Of a stretch of 16,199 nt of DNA, positions 7,318 through 14,610 are shown piece after piece. The notes below the pieces were generated by a model. That model worked only from the letters and a program-made list of their open reading frames with translations. It ran no database searches and was not told the DNA's origin. Made by a program: the position numbers and the translations under genes. Origin of the DNA: Dokdonella_A sp036518555 (GTDB taxonomy: Bacteria > Pseudomonadota > Gammaproteobacteria > Xanthomonadales > Rhodanobacteraceae); NCBI RefSeq assembly GCF_036518555.1, contig NZ_DATDMY010000282.1:1-16199 (forward strand), read 5' to 3'. Each line of letters opens with the position of its first letter. The first letter of the stretch is position 1.

Positions 7318-8950
7318 CGCTCGCCTGCGGCGTCCGCGCGGGCACCGCGTCGAAGCCGTCGCGGAACACGATGTCCGAAGCGCTCACGGCGAACGCCGCG
7401 TCGACCACGCAGTCGGCGACGATCGGCGCGGTCGTGTAGAGCGTGCCCGCGAGCGCGCCGCCGCAGCCGTCGACGGCGTCGATCGCGTAACCCGCATCCG
7501 CGTGCACGTCGAACGCGACGGTGCCGCCCTCGTCGACCTCCTGCGGCGTCGCCGGCGAGAGCGCGCCACCGGGTCCCGTGTGCGGCGTCACCGTGTGCGT
7601 GACCGTCGTCTGCGACGACGCGAAGCGGTAGACGACGCCGGTCGCGGTATTCGCGACGTAGAGGTTGCCGGCCTCGTCCTCGCCGAAACCCGAATAGGTG
7701 CCGTAATCGTTGGCGTCGTCGCGCCAGACCGTCGAACTCCACTGCCCGAGCCCGTCCGGCTTGGCGAAGAAGAGTTCGCTCGAGCAGGAATCGGCGTAGA
7801 TGTACATGCCGCGCAACGGCACGATCGGGCCGCGGTAGCGATAGCCGCCGGTAATCGCGCAGCGACCGCTCGCGTGCGTGTACTCGAGCAGCGGCAACAC
7901 GTTGGCCGCGATCGGCGCCGCGCACGCCTGGCTCGTGTTGAACACGGCCGTGCCTTCCATGCAGTGCCAGCCGTAGAACGGCGGCTCGCTCGAGCCCGCC
8001 GCGCGGAAGTCGACCTCCTCGTACTGGTTCTGGCCGACGTCGCCGATCCAGACGTCCCCGGTCGCGCGATCGAAGCTCCAGCGCCACGGATTGCGGAACC
8101 CGTACAGCCAGGTTTCGTCGCAGGTCTGGCTGCTTCCGACGTACGGGTTGTCCGGCGGTATCGCGTACTCCGCCGCGACGCCGGTCGCGGTGCCGCACAT
8201 CTCGGCGCCGGCGATGCCGCCGCGCGTGTCGACGTCGATGCGCAGCAGCTTGCCGCGCAGGAAATACTGCGGCGTCGCCGCGCTCGTGCCGCAGCTCGCC
8301 GAGGTCGTGTCGTTCGGCTTCTTCCACAGGCACTCGGCGAGCCAGTGCGTGCCGCTCTCCTGGCCGCCGTCGCCCGAGGACATGTAGAGGTAGCCGTCCG
8401 GACCGAAATGGATGTCGCCGCCATTGTGGTACGACGGCGGCGAGTTGTCGGCGAGGCGCATGACCACGGTGCCGGTCGGATCGGCGACATCGGGATTCGC
8501 GGCCGAGACCGTGTAGCGTTCGAGCACTTCGTCCGGACCGCTGCCGAGGCACGTGCCCGCGGGCGTGCAGCCGGGCGGGCGCATCGAGACGACGTAGAAC
8601 TCGTCGTTGTGCGGCATTCCGTCGTGGCCGTAGTTCGGATGGAACGCAAGGCCGAGCAGGCCGCTCGTGCCGCCCAATCCCGGATAGGTGACCGGCACGC
8701 TGAGGAACGGCGTCGGCAGCAGCACGCCATCCTTGACGATGCGGATCGTGCCCGCCTGGCTCATCACGAACAGGCGCCCGCTGCCGTCGTGCGGCGCGCG
8801 CACGCCGATCGGCGCGACGACCTGGTCGGTGACGACGTCGAGCGCGAGGTCTGCGGGAACGGTCTGCGCGGACGCGCTCGCGGCCCAGGCGAAGGCGACG
8901 GCCGCGGCAATGCGCGCGCGACGACGGGACGATTCACGGTGCGCGCGCAT
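7280..8950 (-). CDS. Exported PQQ-type sugar dehydrogenase family protein (GSDH/HHIP fold) with InlB-like repeat and C-terminal tail motif
   Basis: In order the 556-residue protein shows a signal peptide (1-28, cut after ASASA; it contains SRRRARI, so Tat export is possible), a six-bladed glucose/sorbosone-dehydrogenase propeller (about 30-445), a divergent InlB-type repeat (about 450-522) and DIVFRDGFD (526-534), then 22 further residues. Family marks in the propeller include HNGGDIHFGPDGYLY (H175 aligns with the base of soluble glucose dehydrogenase), LRGKLLRIDVD (231-241), GFRNP (284-288) and DVGQN (304-308). Many cysteines suggest periplasmic disulfides. Members oxidise sugars or aldoses with PQQ, but the substrate here is unknown and PQQ binding is unproven. 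Its ATG overlaps the stop of the upstream paralogue (TGATG), with no ribosome site of its own. The last 38 bp overlap the SPOR gene tail to tail. Confidence 0.9.
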   Translation of the reverse strand: MRAHRESSRRRARIAAAVAFAWAASASAQTVPADLALDVVTDQVVAPIGVRAPHDGSGRLFVMSQAGTIRIVKDGVLLPTPFLSVPVTYPGLGGTSGLLGLAFHPNYGHDGMPHNDEFYVVSMRPPGCTPAGTCLGSGPDEVLERYTVSAANPDVADPTGTVVMRLADNSPPSYHNGGDIHFGPDGYLYMSSGDGGQESGTHWLAECLWKKPNDTTSASCGTSAATPQYFLRGKLLRIDVDTRGGIAGAEMCGTATGVAAEYAIPPDNPYVGSSQTCDETWLYGFRNPWRWSFDRATGDVWIGDVGQNQYEEVDFRAAGSSEPPFYGWHCMEGTAVFNTSQACAAPIAANVLPLLEYTHASGRCAITGGYRYRGPIVPLRGMYIYADSCSSELFFAKPDGLGQWSSTVWRDDANDYGTYSGFGEDEAGNLYVANTATGVVYRFASSQTTVTHTVTPHTGPGGALSPATPQEVDEGGTVAFDVHADAGYAIDAVDGCGGALAGTLYTTAPIVADCVVDAAFAVSASDIVFRDGFDAVPARTPQASVTARAVPSARSH

Positions 8951-10293
8951 CAGTCGAAGCCGTTCGCGAAGATGACGTCGTCGTTGCTCGGCGAATGGAA
9001 CCGGTAGATCTCGCCGCCGGAACTGGCGACGTAGAGATTGCCTTGCGCGTCCTCGCCGAAACCGTAGGTGTTGAGGCCCGGCGTGCCTGCGAGCGTCTCG
9101 AATGTCCACACCGTAGCGGCCGTGTTCGCGACGATGTAGATGTCGCCCGTGCAGTAGTCGCTGAATACGTACTGGCCGCGCAACGGCGCGATCGGCCCGC
9201 GGTAGACGTAGCCGCCGCTGACCGCGCAACCGAACGGCGCGGAGGCGTGCGCATAGTCGAGCTTCGGCACGACGCTGCCGGCCGGCCCACTGCAGCCGAG
9301 CGTGCCGCCCGGAAACGTGTGGCGGCCTTCGCAGGCGTTCCACTGGAAGTTCTGGCCTGCGCTGCCTGCGGACTGCAAGTCGACTTCTTCCCACGCGTTC
9401 TGCCCGACGTCGCCGATCAGGAGGTCGCCGGTTTCGCGATCGACGCTGAAGCGGTACGGATTGCGGAAACCCCAGTTGAAGATCTCCGCACACTCCTGCG
9501 GAAACTGCGCGACATCGCGGAACGGATTGCCGGGCGGAATCGCGTACGGCGCCGGCTGCCCCGGCGTCGCGCCGCAGAAGTTCGCGGGCGCGGAGGCGGT
9601 CGTCGCGTGCACGTCGAGGCGGATGATCTTGCCGAGCAGGTAGTAGGTGGGGCCCGAGCCCGACGTCGAATGACAGGTCGCGGGGTTGTTGTCGGCCTTC
9701 TTGCGCCCTGTGCACTGCGCGAAGCCGTTCGGGTCGTTCTGCACGCCGCCGTCGCCCATCGACCAGTCGAGGTAGCCCTGGTGGTCGAAGTGGAGGTCAC
9801 CGCCGTTGTGGTTCCCCGCGATGTCCGGCACGCGCAGGATCACCGTGCCCGTCGGGTTGGCGACGTCCGGATTGCCGGCCGATACCGTGTAGCGTGCAAG
9901 CACCTGGTCCTCGCTGTCGCCGAGGCCGCTGCCGGTCGCGGTGTAGGTCACATAGAACGTTCCGTTGCTCGCGAACTGCGGATCGAACGCGAGGCCGAGC
10001 AGCCCCTGCTCGCTCGAGCAGCTCACCGCGACGGACAGGAAGGCCGTCGGCAACACGCTGCCGTTCTTCACCACGCGGATGTGCCCGGTCGTGTTCGAGC
10101 TACCGGGGTTGTCACAGCGCTCGACCACGAACGTGCGACCGCTGCCGTCGTCCGGCGCGCGGATCGCGACGGGCTCCGTGAACGTCGTCGACGCATCCGG
10201 CCAGCGCACGAGTTCCAGGTCCGCGGGAGCAATCGCCGCGTGCAGCGACGCGCTCGCGGCGAGAACGGCGAAACAGATTCCGATCCGACGCAT
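8950..10293 (-). CDS. Exported PQQ-type sugar dehydrogenase family protein (GSDH/HHIP fold) ending in the shared tail motif
   Basis: The 447-residue protein starts at an ATG with GGAGA 7 nt upstream. A Sec-type signal peptide ends near residue 19 (SLHA/A). The rest is one GSDH-type beta-propeller: QGLLGLAFDP (96-105), NHNGGDLHF (161-169, with H162 the expected catalytic-base position), LLGKIIRLDVH (219-229), YAIPPGNPF (250-258), GFRNP (275-279), GDVGQN (294-299) and YRGPIAPLRGQY (364-375). Ten cysteines in the mature part fit an oxidising periplasm. The chain ends exactly with DVIFANGFD (439-447), right after the last propeller strand EIYRF. It is the first gene of a two-gene operon with its paralogue, which it couples through TGATG. 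The substrate is unknown, and a non-enzymatic propeller is possible. Confidence 0.92.
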   Translation of the reverse strand: MRRIGICFAVLAASASLHAAIAPADLELVRWPDASTTFTEPVAIRAPDDGSGRTFVVERCDNPGSSNTTGHIRVVKNGSVLPTAFLSVAVSCSSEQGLLGLAFDPQFASNGTFYVTYTATGSGLGDSEDQVLARYTVSAGNPDVANPTGTVILRVPDIAGNHNGGDLHFDHQGYLDWSMGDGGVQNDPNGFAQCTGRKKADNNPATCHSTSGSGPTYYLLGKIIRLDVHATTASAPANFCGATPGQPAPYAIPPGNPFRDVAQFPQECAEIFNWGFRNPYRFSVDRETGDLLIGDVGQNAWEEVDLQSAGSAGQNFQWNACEGRHTFPGGTLGCSGPAGSVVPKLDYAHASAPFGCAVSGGYVYRGPIAPLRGQYVFSDYCTGDIYIVANTAATVWTFETLAGTPGLNTYGFGEDAQGNLYVASSGGEIYRFHSPSNDDVIFANGFD

Positions 10294-10322
10294 GGGTGAT
10301 CTCCGCAGGGACAGGAATGCGC

Positions 10323-10352
10323 GTTTTACCACGCCGCGTCGGCGGACGTGAA
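10323..10352 (-). promoter_or_regulatory. Possible sigma-70 promoter for the GSDH pair
   Basis: On the minus strand TTCACG (10352-10347) and TAAAAC (10328-10323) are separated by 18 bp and lie 30 bp before the ATG at 10293. Each matches its consensus at four of six positions. The TAAAAC is the only A/T-rich hexamer in this divergent region reading this way. Confidence 0.35.
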
Positions 10353-10392
10353 AGCCGTGGCGTGCGTCATCATCGCGCGGAGCGCCCGCGCG

Positions 10393-10398
10393 TACGAT
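10393..10398 (+). promoter_or_regulatory. Possible -10 element (TACGAT) for the first PQQ-like-repeat gene
   Basis: TACGAT lies 42 bp before the ATG at 10441. The downstream paralogue has TAGGAT at nearly the same distance (12081-12086, 41 bp before its ATG), and the leaders from there to the start codons look related. No -35 is evident. Confidence 0.35.
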
Positions 10399-10440
10399 GG
10401 CCCGATGCGGCGGACGCCCGCCGATGCCCGGAGCCCGACG

Positions 10441-12006
10441 ATGACCCGTGCCACGCTGTTGCGTTCCTCCCTCGCCGTCGCGATCGCGTTCGGCATCGCC
10501 GACGTCCACGCCGGCAGTTGGCCGCAGTTCGGCTACGACGCCGCGCACAGCGGGTTCAACGCGACCGAAACGACGCTCTCCGCCGCGAATCTCGCCGAAC
10601 TCCTGTCCGTGTATCCGAACGGCGCGGCGCTCGCATCGTCGGTCGACAGCGCGCCCGTGTACCAGGGCGGTGTCGCGACGGCCGGCGGCGTGAAGGACCT
10701 GCTGTTCCTGCTCAGCAAGAACGGCCGCCTGATGGCGGTCGACGCCGCCGACGGCAGCGAAGTGTGGCATCAGTCGACGTCGGGGCCGCAACCGACGACC
10801 GCATCGCCCGCGATCGATCCGGGCCTGCAGTACGTCTACAGCTACGGCGTCGACGGCAGGGTACACAAGTACGCGATCGGGGACGGCAGCGAGGTCACGA
10901 GCGGCGGCTGGCCACAGACGATCACCTTGAAGACGAGCGTCGAAAAGGGCGCATCGGGCCTCACCATCGCCAGCTCGGGCAACACGCACCATCTCGTCGT
11001 CGTCACCGATGGCTACATCGGCGACGGTGGCGACTACCAGGGCCACCTCGTCTCGATCGATCTCGCGAGCGGCACGCAGCACCTGTTCAACGTCATGTGC
11101 AGCGACAAGGCGATCCACTTCGTGCTGAACGGCACGCCGGGCACCGACGACTGCGCGGGCCGGCAGAGCGGCATCTGGGGCCGCGGCGGAGCGACCTATT
11201 CGGCCGCGACCAATCGAGTGTACGTCGCGACGGGCAATGGCACGTTCAACGCGAACACGGGCGGCTTCGACTGGGGCGACAGCGTGCTCGCGCTGGCGCC
11301 GGATGGCACCGGCTCCGGCAACGGCCAGCCGCTCGACAGCTACACGCCGTCCAATTTCCAGAACCTGCAGAACGGCGACACCGACCTCGGCTCGGTGTCG
11401 ATGGCGATCCTGCCGGTGCCCGCGGGCAGCACGGTCGCGCACCTCGGCATGCAGGCCGGCAAGGACGGCAAGCTGCGCCTGATCGACCTCGACGACATGA
11501 GCGGCCAGGGCGGCCCCGCGCACGTCGGCGGCGAGATCCAGCTCATCGACGTGCCGCAGGGCGGCAACGGGTTTCCCGGCGACCGCATGCGCGAGCAGCC
11601 CGCCGTGTGGGTCAATCCGGCGGATCATTCGACCTGGGTGTTCGCAGGCAACGGCAGCGGCCTGTCGGGTCTGCAGCTCGGCCTCGACGGCAACAACCGC
11701 CCCGCGTTGACGATGCGCTGGAACCGTGTCGGATCGTCGAACGCATCGACCTCGCCGATCGTCGCGAACGACGTGCTCTACCACGCGGGCCCGTGCGCCG
11801 ACGGCGGCCTCTGCGTCACCGCGCACGATCCGCTCACGGGCGACGTGCTGTGGAGTTCGCCGCACATCGGCAACGTGCACTGGCAGAGCCCGATCCTCGT
11901 CGACGGCGCGCTCTACGTCACCGACAACAACGGCAAGCTGTGGAAGTTCGCGCTGCCCGCGGGCGACGTGATCTTCCGCAACGGCTTCGACGGCATGGTG
12001 CGCTGA
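10441..12006 (+). CDS. Exported PQQ-like-repeat beta-propeller protein with C-terminal tail motif (first paralogue)
   Basis: The 521-residue protein starts at an ATG with GGAG 8 nt upstream. A Sec signal peptide ends at VHA/G (residue 24), and the mature chain begins with the WPQFGYDAAHSGFN signature of PQQ-binding-like propeller proteins. Repeats of the type DAADGSEVWHQ and DPLTGDVLWSS, each ending a blade with Trp, indicate a quinoprotein-dehydrogenase-like propeller. Cysteine pairs (NVMCSD with DDCAG, and GPCADGGLC) are conserved in the next gene and suggest disulfides. After the last strand (KLWKFALPAG) comes DVIFRNGFD (509-517) and four more residues. No haem motif or adjacent disulfide-forming Cys-Cys of methanol dehydrogenases is seen, so enzymatic activity is doubtful. 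It is divergent from the GSDH pair and followed by its paralogue. Confidence 0.9.
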   Translation: MTRATLLRSSLAVAIAFGIADVHAGSWPQFGYDAAHSGFNATETTLSAANLAELLSVYPNGAALASSVDSAPVYQGGVATAGGVKDLLFLLSKNGRLMAVDAADGSEVWHQSTSGPQPTTASPAIDPGLQYVYSYGVDGRVHKYAIGDGSEVTSGGWPQTITLKTSVEKGASGLTIASSGNTHHLVVVTDGYIGDGGDYQGHLVSIDLASGTQHLFNVMCSDKAIHFVLNGTPGTDDCAGRQSGIWGRGGATYSAATNRVYVATGNGTFNANTGGFDWGDSVLALAPDGTGSGNGQPLDSYTPSNFQNLQNGDTDLGSVSMAILPVPAGSTVAHLGMQAGKDGKLRLIDLDDMSGQGGPAHVGGEIQLIDVPQGGNGFPGDRMREQPAVWVNPADHSTWVFAGNGSGLSGLQLGLDGNNRPALTMRWNRVGSSNASTSPIVANDVLYHAGPCADGGLCVTAHDPLTGDVLWSSPHIGNVHWQSPILVDGALYVTDNNGKLWKFALPAGDVIFRNGFDGMVR

Positions 12007-12127
12007 GCGACGGCCACGCGAGGCGTGACCCGCTCCGCAGCTTCGACACGTCGCGCGTCGTCCTGGCGACCCTTCCGGCGTAGGATCGGACTCCCCTCAC
12101 AGCGCCCACGGCGCCCCGGAGTCCGTC
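12007..12127 (+). promoter_or_regulatory. Gap between the paralogues, with a candidate -10 element (TAGGAT)
   Basis: The gap contains a small hairpin (CACGC 12015-12019, GCGTG 12023-12027) just after the first paralogue's stop and TAGGAT at 12081-12086, 41 bp before the second paralogue's ATG. The stretch just before the ATG resembles the leader of the first paralogue, including the CCCGGAG/CCCCGGAG ribosome-site region, so the duplication probably carried its leader. The second gene may therefore have its own promoter. Confidence 0.35.
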
Positions 12128-13669
12128 ATGACGCGCTCGCACGCCCTGCTCCGCACCGCCCTGCTCGCCACCGGCGGGCTCCTCGCCGCCGAGGCCTTCG
12201 CGACCGACTGGCCACAGTGGGGTTTCGACCCCGCGCACAGCGCGAACAACACTGCCGAGACCGCCGTCTCCGCGGCGAACGTCGCGCAGCTCGAACAGAA
12301 GTACGCGGTCACGCTGACTGGCCGCGTGAATGCGGCCCCCGTGTTTGCGCAGGCGATCGCCACCGCGAACGGCACAAAGGACCTGCTGTTCGTGACCGCG
12401 CAGAGCGGCCGGATCACCGCGCTCGACGCGGCCGACGGCAGCGAGGTGTGGACGATGACGACGCCGGGCGGCCACACGCCGATCGAGAGTTCGCCCGCGA
12501 TCGACCCCGACCGCCAGTACGTCTACAGCTACGGCGCCGACGGCAAGGTGCACAAGTACAGTATCGGCGACGGCATCGAGGTGACGAGTGATGGTTGGCC
12601 ACACATCGCGACGCTCAAACCGCAGGTCGAGAAAGGTGCGTCCGGGCTCGCATTCGCTACATCGGGTGGCGTCGCGCGCCTGTACGTCGTCAATGATGGG
12701 TATATCGGCGATGGAGGTGACTATCAGGGTCACATCACCACGATCGACCTAGCAACCGGTTCGCAGCGCGTGTTCAATACGCTGTGCAGCGATGTGTCGG
12801 TGCACATGATCTTGAATGGTCAGAATGGCGTGAACGACTGCAGCGAAACCCAGAGCGGAATCTGGGGTCGACCCGGTGCCACATACGACGCCGCGACCGA
12901 CCGCATCTACATCGTCACAGGCAATGGCCTGTTCAACGCGAACACGGGCGGGAAGAACTGGGGTGATAGCGTACTCGCTTTGCGCGCGGACGGCACCGCC
13001 GACATTGGCGGTCTGCCGCTCGATAGCTACACGCCTTCGAACTATGCGCAACTGGACGGCCAGGACGTCGATTTGGGTTCCGTCTCTCTCGCGATCGTTC
13101 CGGCGCCGGTAGGCAGCGCCATCCAGCATCTCGGCGCGCAGACCGGCAAGGACTCTAAGTTGCGCCTGATCGATCTGGACGACATGAGCGGCACCGGAAG
13201 CGCTGGCGGCGTCGGTGGCGAACTGGAGCTCATCAACGTCCCGATCTCCCAATCCGGACTGAAGACCCAGCCCGCTGTCTGGGTTGACAATAGCGGCGAC
13301 GGCGCGAGCTGGCTCTACATCGGGAACAATAATGGCATTTCCGGCCTGAAGCTCACATTGGGCGGATCAAACATGCCGCATCTCCAGCCGACGTGGCAGA
13401 AGTCGACGTCGGCAACCTCGCTCGTGGTCGCCAACGGCGTCCTCTATCACGCTGGCGGCTGCGCATCCGGTACGTGCGTTGTCGCGCGCGACCCGCATGA
13501 TGGAAGCGTGCTCTGGACCTCGCCCGCGGTCGGCTCGCTCAAGTGGGGCAGCCCGATCGTCGTCAACGGAGCGGTCTACATGGTCAACTACGCGAACCCG
13601 GCCATGCTGTACAAGTTCGCCGTGCCCGCGCCAACCGACATCATCTTCGCGAACGGCTTCGACGGCTGA
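12128..13669 (+). CDS. Exported PQQ-like-repeat beta-propeller protein with C-terminal tail motif (second paralogue)
   Basis: This 513-residue protein is homologous along its length to the preceding gene and is plainly a tandem duplicate. It has a Sec signal peptide (cut near AFA/T, residue 25), an initial WPQWGFDPAHS motif, propeller blades with DAADGSEVW and DPHDGSVLW, conserved cysteine pairs (NTLCSD with NDCSE, and GGCASGTC) and the tail DIIFANGFD (504-512) followed by one Gly. The start is an ATG with GGAG about 7 nt upstream. It is odd in composition: from about 12560 to 13510 codons ending in A/T are several times commoner than in the flanks or in the paralogue, while both ends of the gene have the usual extreme GC3. 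This suggests a mosaic origin or unequal amelioration. Ligand and function are unknown. Confidence 0.9.
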   Translation: MTRSHALLRTALLATGGLLAAEAFATDWPQWGFDPAHSANNTAETAVSAANVAQLEQKYAVTLTGRVNAAPVFAQAIATANGTKDLLFVTAQSGRITALDAADGSEVWTMTTPGGHTPIESSPAIDPDRQYVYSYGADGKVHKYSIGDGIEVTSDGWPHIATLKPQVEKGASGLAFATSGGVARLYVVNDGYIGDGGDYQGHITTIDLATGSQRVFNTLCSDVSVHMILNGQNGVNDCSETQSGIWGRPGATYDAATDRIYIVTGNGLFNANTGGKNWGDSVLALRADGTADIGGLPLDSYTPSNYAQLDGQDVDLGSVSLAIVPAPVGSAIQHLGAQTGKDSKLRLIDLDDMSGTGSAGGVGGELELINVPISQSGLKTQPAVWVDNSGDGASWLYIGNNNGISGLKLTLGGSNMPHLQPTWQKSTSATSLVVANGVLYHAGGCASGTCVVARDPHDGSVLWTSPAVGSLKWGSPIVVNGAVYMVNYANPAMLYKFAVPAPTDIIFANGFDG

Positions 13670-13682
13670 TCGCTGCTCGCGG

Positions 13683-13703
13683 GGCGGCGCCGCGCGCGCC
13701 GCC
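13683..13703. terminator. Bidirectional hairpin between convergent genes
   Basis: A perfect 8-bp GC stem (GGCGGCGC 13683-13690, GCGCCGCC 13696-13703) with a 5-nt loop occupies the 41-bp gap between the stops of the second PQQ-like gene and the dehydrogenase gene. The position is right for a shared terminator. There is no T-tract on either side, so it is at best a non-canonical one. Confidence 0.45.
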
Positions 13704-13710
13704 GTCGCGC

Positions 13711-14577
13711 TCAGCGCGGTCGCTTGAGGCGGATCAGCGCCGAGATGTCCTCGTCGCCGTGGCCCTGCGCGAGCAGCACCGCGTAGTCGGCGAGCGACTT
13801 CTCGATGACCGAACGGTCGGTGCCCGCGTCGAGCGCGAGCTGGCGCACGATCTTGAGGTCCTTGTGCAGCAGCGCGAGCTTGAAGCCGACCTTGAACTCG
13901 TTCCTGAGCATCGTCGCACCGCGCTTGTCGAGGAACCAGTTGCCCGCGGCACCGGCGCCGAGCGTCGGCAACAGTCGTTCCGGATCGAGACCGAGGCGTT
14001 CGGACAATGCAAGGCCTTCGCACACCGCCTGCGCGATGCCGGCGACGAGCACCTGGTTCACCGCCTTCGTGTTCTGGCCCGCGCCGACGTCGCCCATGTG
14101 GCTGACTTTCGCCGCATAGCAGGCGAGCACGGCGCGGACGCGCTCGAGCGCCTCCGCGTCGCCGCCGACCATCACCGACAGCTTGCCGTTCTTCGCGCCT
14201 TCGACGCCGCCGGACACCGGTGCGTCGAGGAACGCACAACCGCGCGCGGCGAGGATTGCGTGCGCCTGCTTCGCGGTCACCGACGACACCGTCGAATGGT
14301 CGACGACGGACGTGCCCGGGCGCGCGTGCTCGGCGATCGTTCGCGCGAGCTCGATCACGTCGGCGTCGGCGGGCACGCACAGCGCGATGACGTTGCACGC
14401 GCGAACGAGATCGGCGATGTCCTCCGGCGCGGCGACGGCGAACTCGTCCGCGAGCGCGCGCGCCTTGTCGTGCGAGCGGTTCCACGCCGCGGCGAGCAGG
14501 CCGGCGCGCGCGAGATGCGCGGCCATCGGCAAGCCCATCGCACCGAGACCGACGAATCCGGCCCTGATTTCGTTCAT
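13711..14577 (-). CDS. NAD(P)-dependent beta-hydroxyacid dehydrogenase (3-hydroxyisobutyrate dehydrogenase family)
   Basis: This 288-residue cytoplasmic enzyme belongs to the family of 3-hydroxyisobutyrate dehydrogenase, tartronate semialdehyde reductase and glyoxylate/succinic-semialdehyde reductase. The N-terminal Rossmann motif is GFVGLGAMGLPMA (7-19). WNRS (32-35), at the end of the second strand, favours NADP over NAD. The substrate motif is DAPVSGGVEGAKNGKL (118-133), and GQNTKAVNQ holds the catalytic K171 with N174. The length is normal for the family. I chose the ATG at 14577 because GGAGAAG lies just upstream; an upstream frame to 14649 only translates the repeat element. The exact substrate cannot be read from sequence. 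It lies downstream of speA in the same direction, with the palindromic element between, so co-transcription is uncertain. Confidence 0.92.
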   Translation of the reverse strand: MNEIRAGFVGLGAMGLPMAAHLARAGLLAAAWNRSHDKARALADEFAVAAPEDIADLVRACNVIALCVPADADVIELARTIAEHARPGTSVVDHSTVSSVTAKQAHAILAARGCAFLDAPVSGGVEGAKNGKLSVMVGGDAEALERVRAVLACYAAKVSHMGDVGAGQNTKAVNQVLVAGIAQAVCEGLALSERLGLDPERLLPTLGAGAAGNWFLDKRGATMLRNEFKVGFKLALLHKDLKIVRQLALDAGTDRSVIEKSLADYAVLLAQGHGDEDISALIRLKRPR

Positions 14578-14610
14578 GGAATACTTCTCCAGCGTGCAAA
14601 GCTCAAAGAT

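Larger units (their letters stand above)
10441..13669 (+). repeat. Tandem gene duplication of the PQQ-like-repeat protein
   Basis: Two consecutive genes encode proteins alignable from the signal peptide to the C-terminal motif. Shared stretches include DGYIGDGGDYQGH, SGIWGR, RLIDLDDMSG and QYVYSYG. The DNA remains nearly identical in short runs, for example the 21 bp of the QYVYSYG codons near 10829 and 12517, but differs strongly in third positions elsewhere. Confidence 0.85.

Noticed and set aside
10348..10440. Earlier start for the first PQQ-like-repeat protein
   Set aside because: It would bury the signal peptide behind 31 residues; ATG 10441 has a GGAG ribosome site and exposes a normal signal peptide.
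10294..11880. Long minus-strand extension of the first GSDH frame into the divergent gene
   Set aside because: It is antisense to a clear exported protein, and the ATG at 10293 has a ribosome site and signal peptide.
7349..13663. Tail motif as a type I secretion signal (D plus hydrophobic residues at the C-terminus)
   Set aside because: All four proteins have N-terminal signal peptides, and no glycine-rich calcium repeats or ABC exporter are in the window; kept only as a remote alternative.
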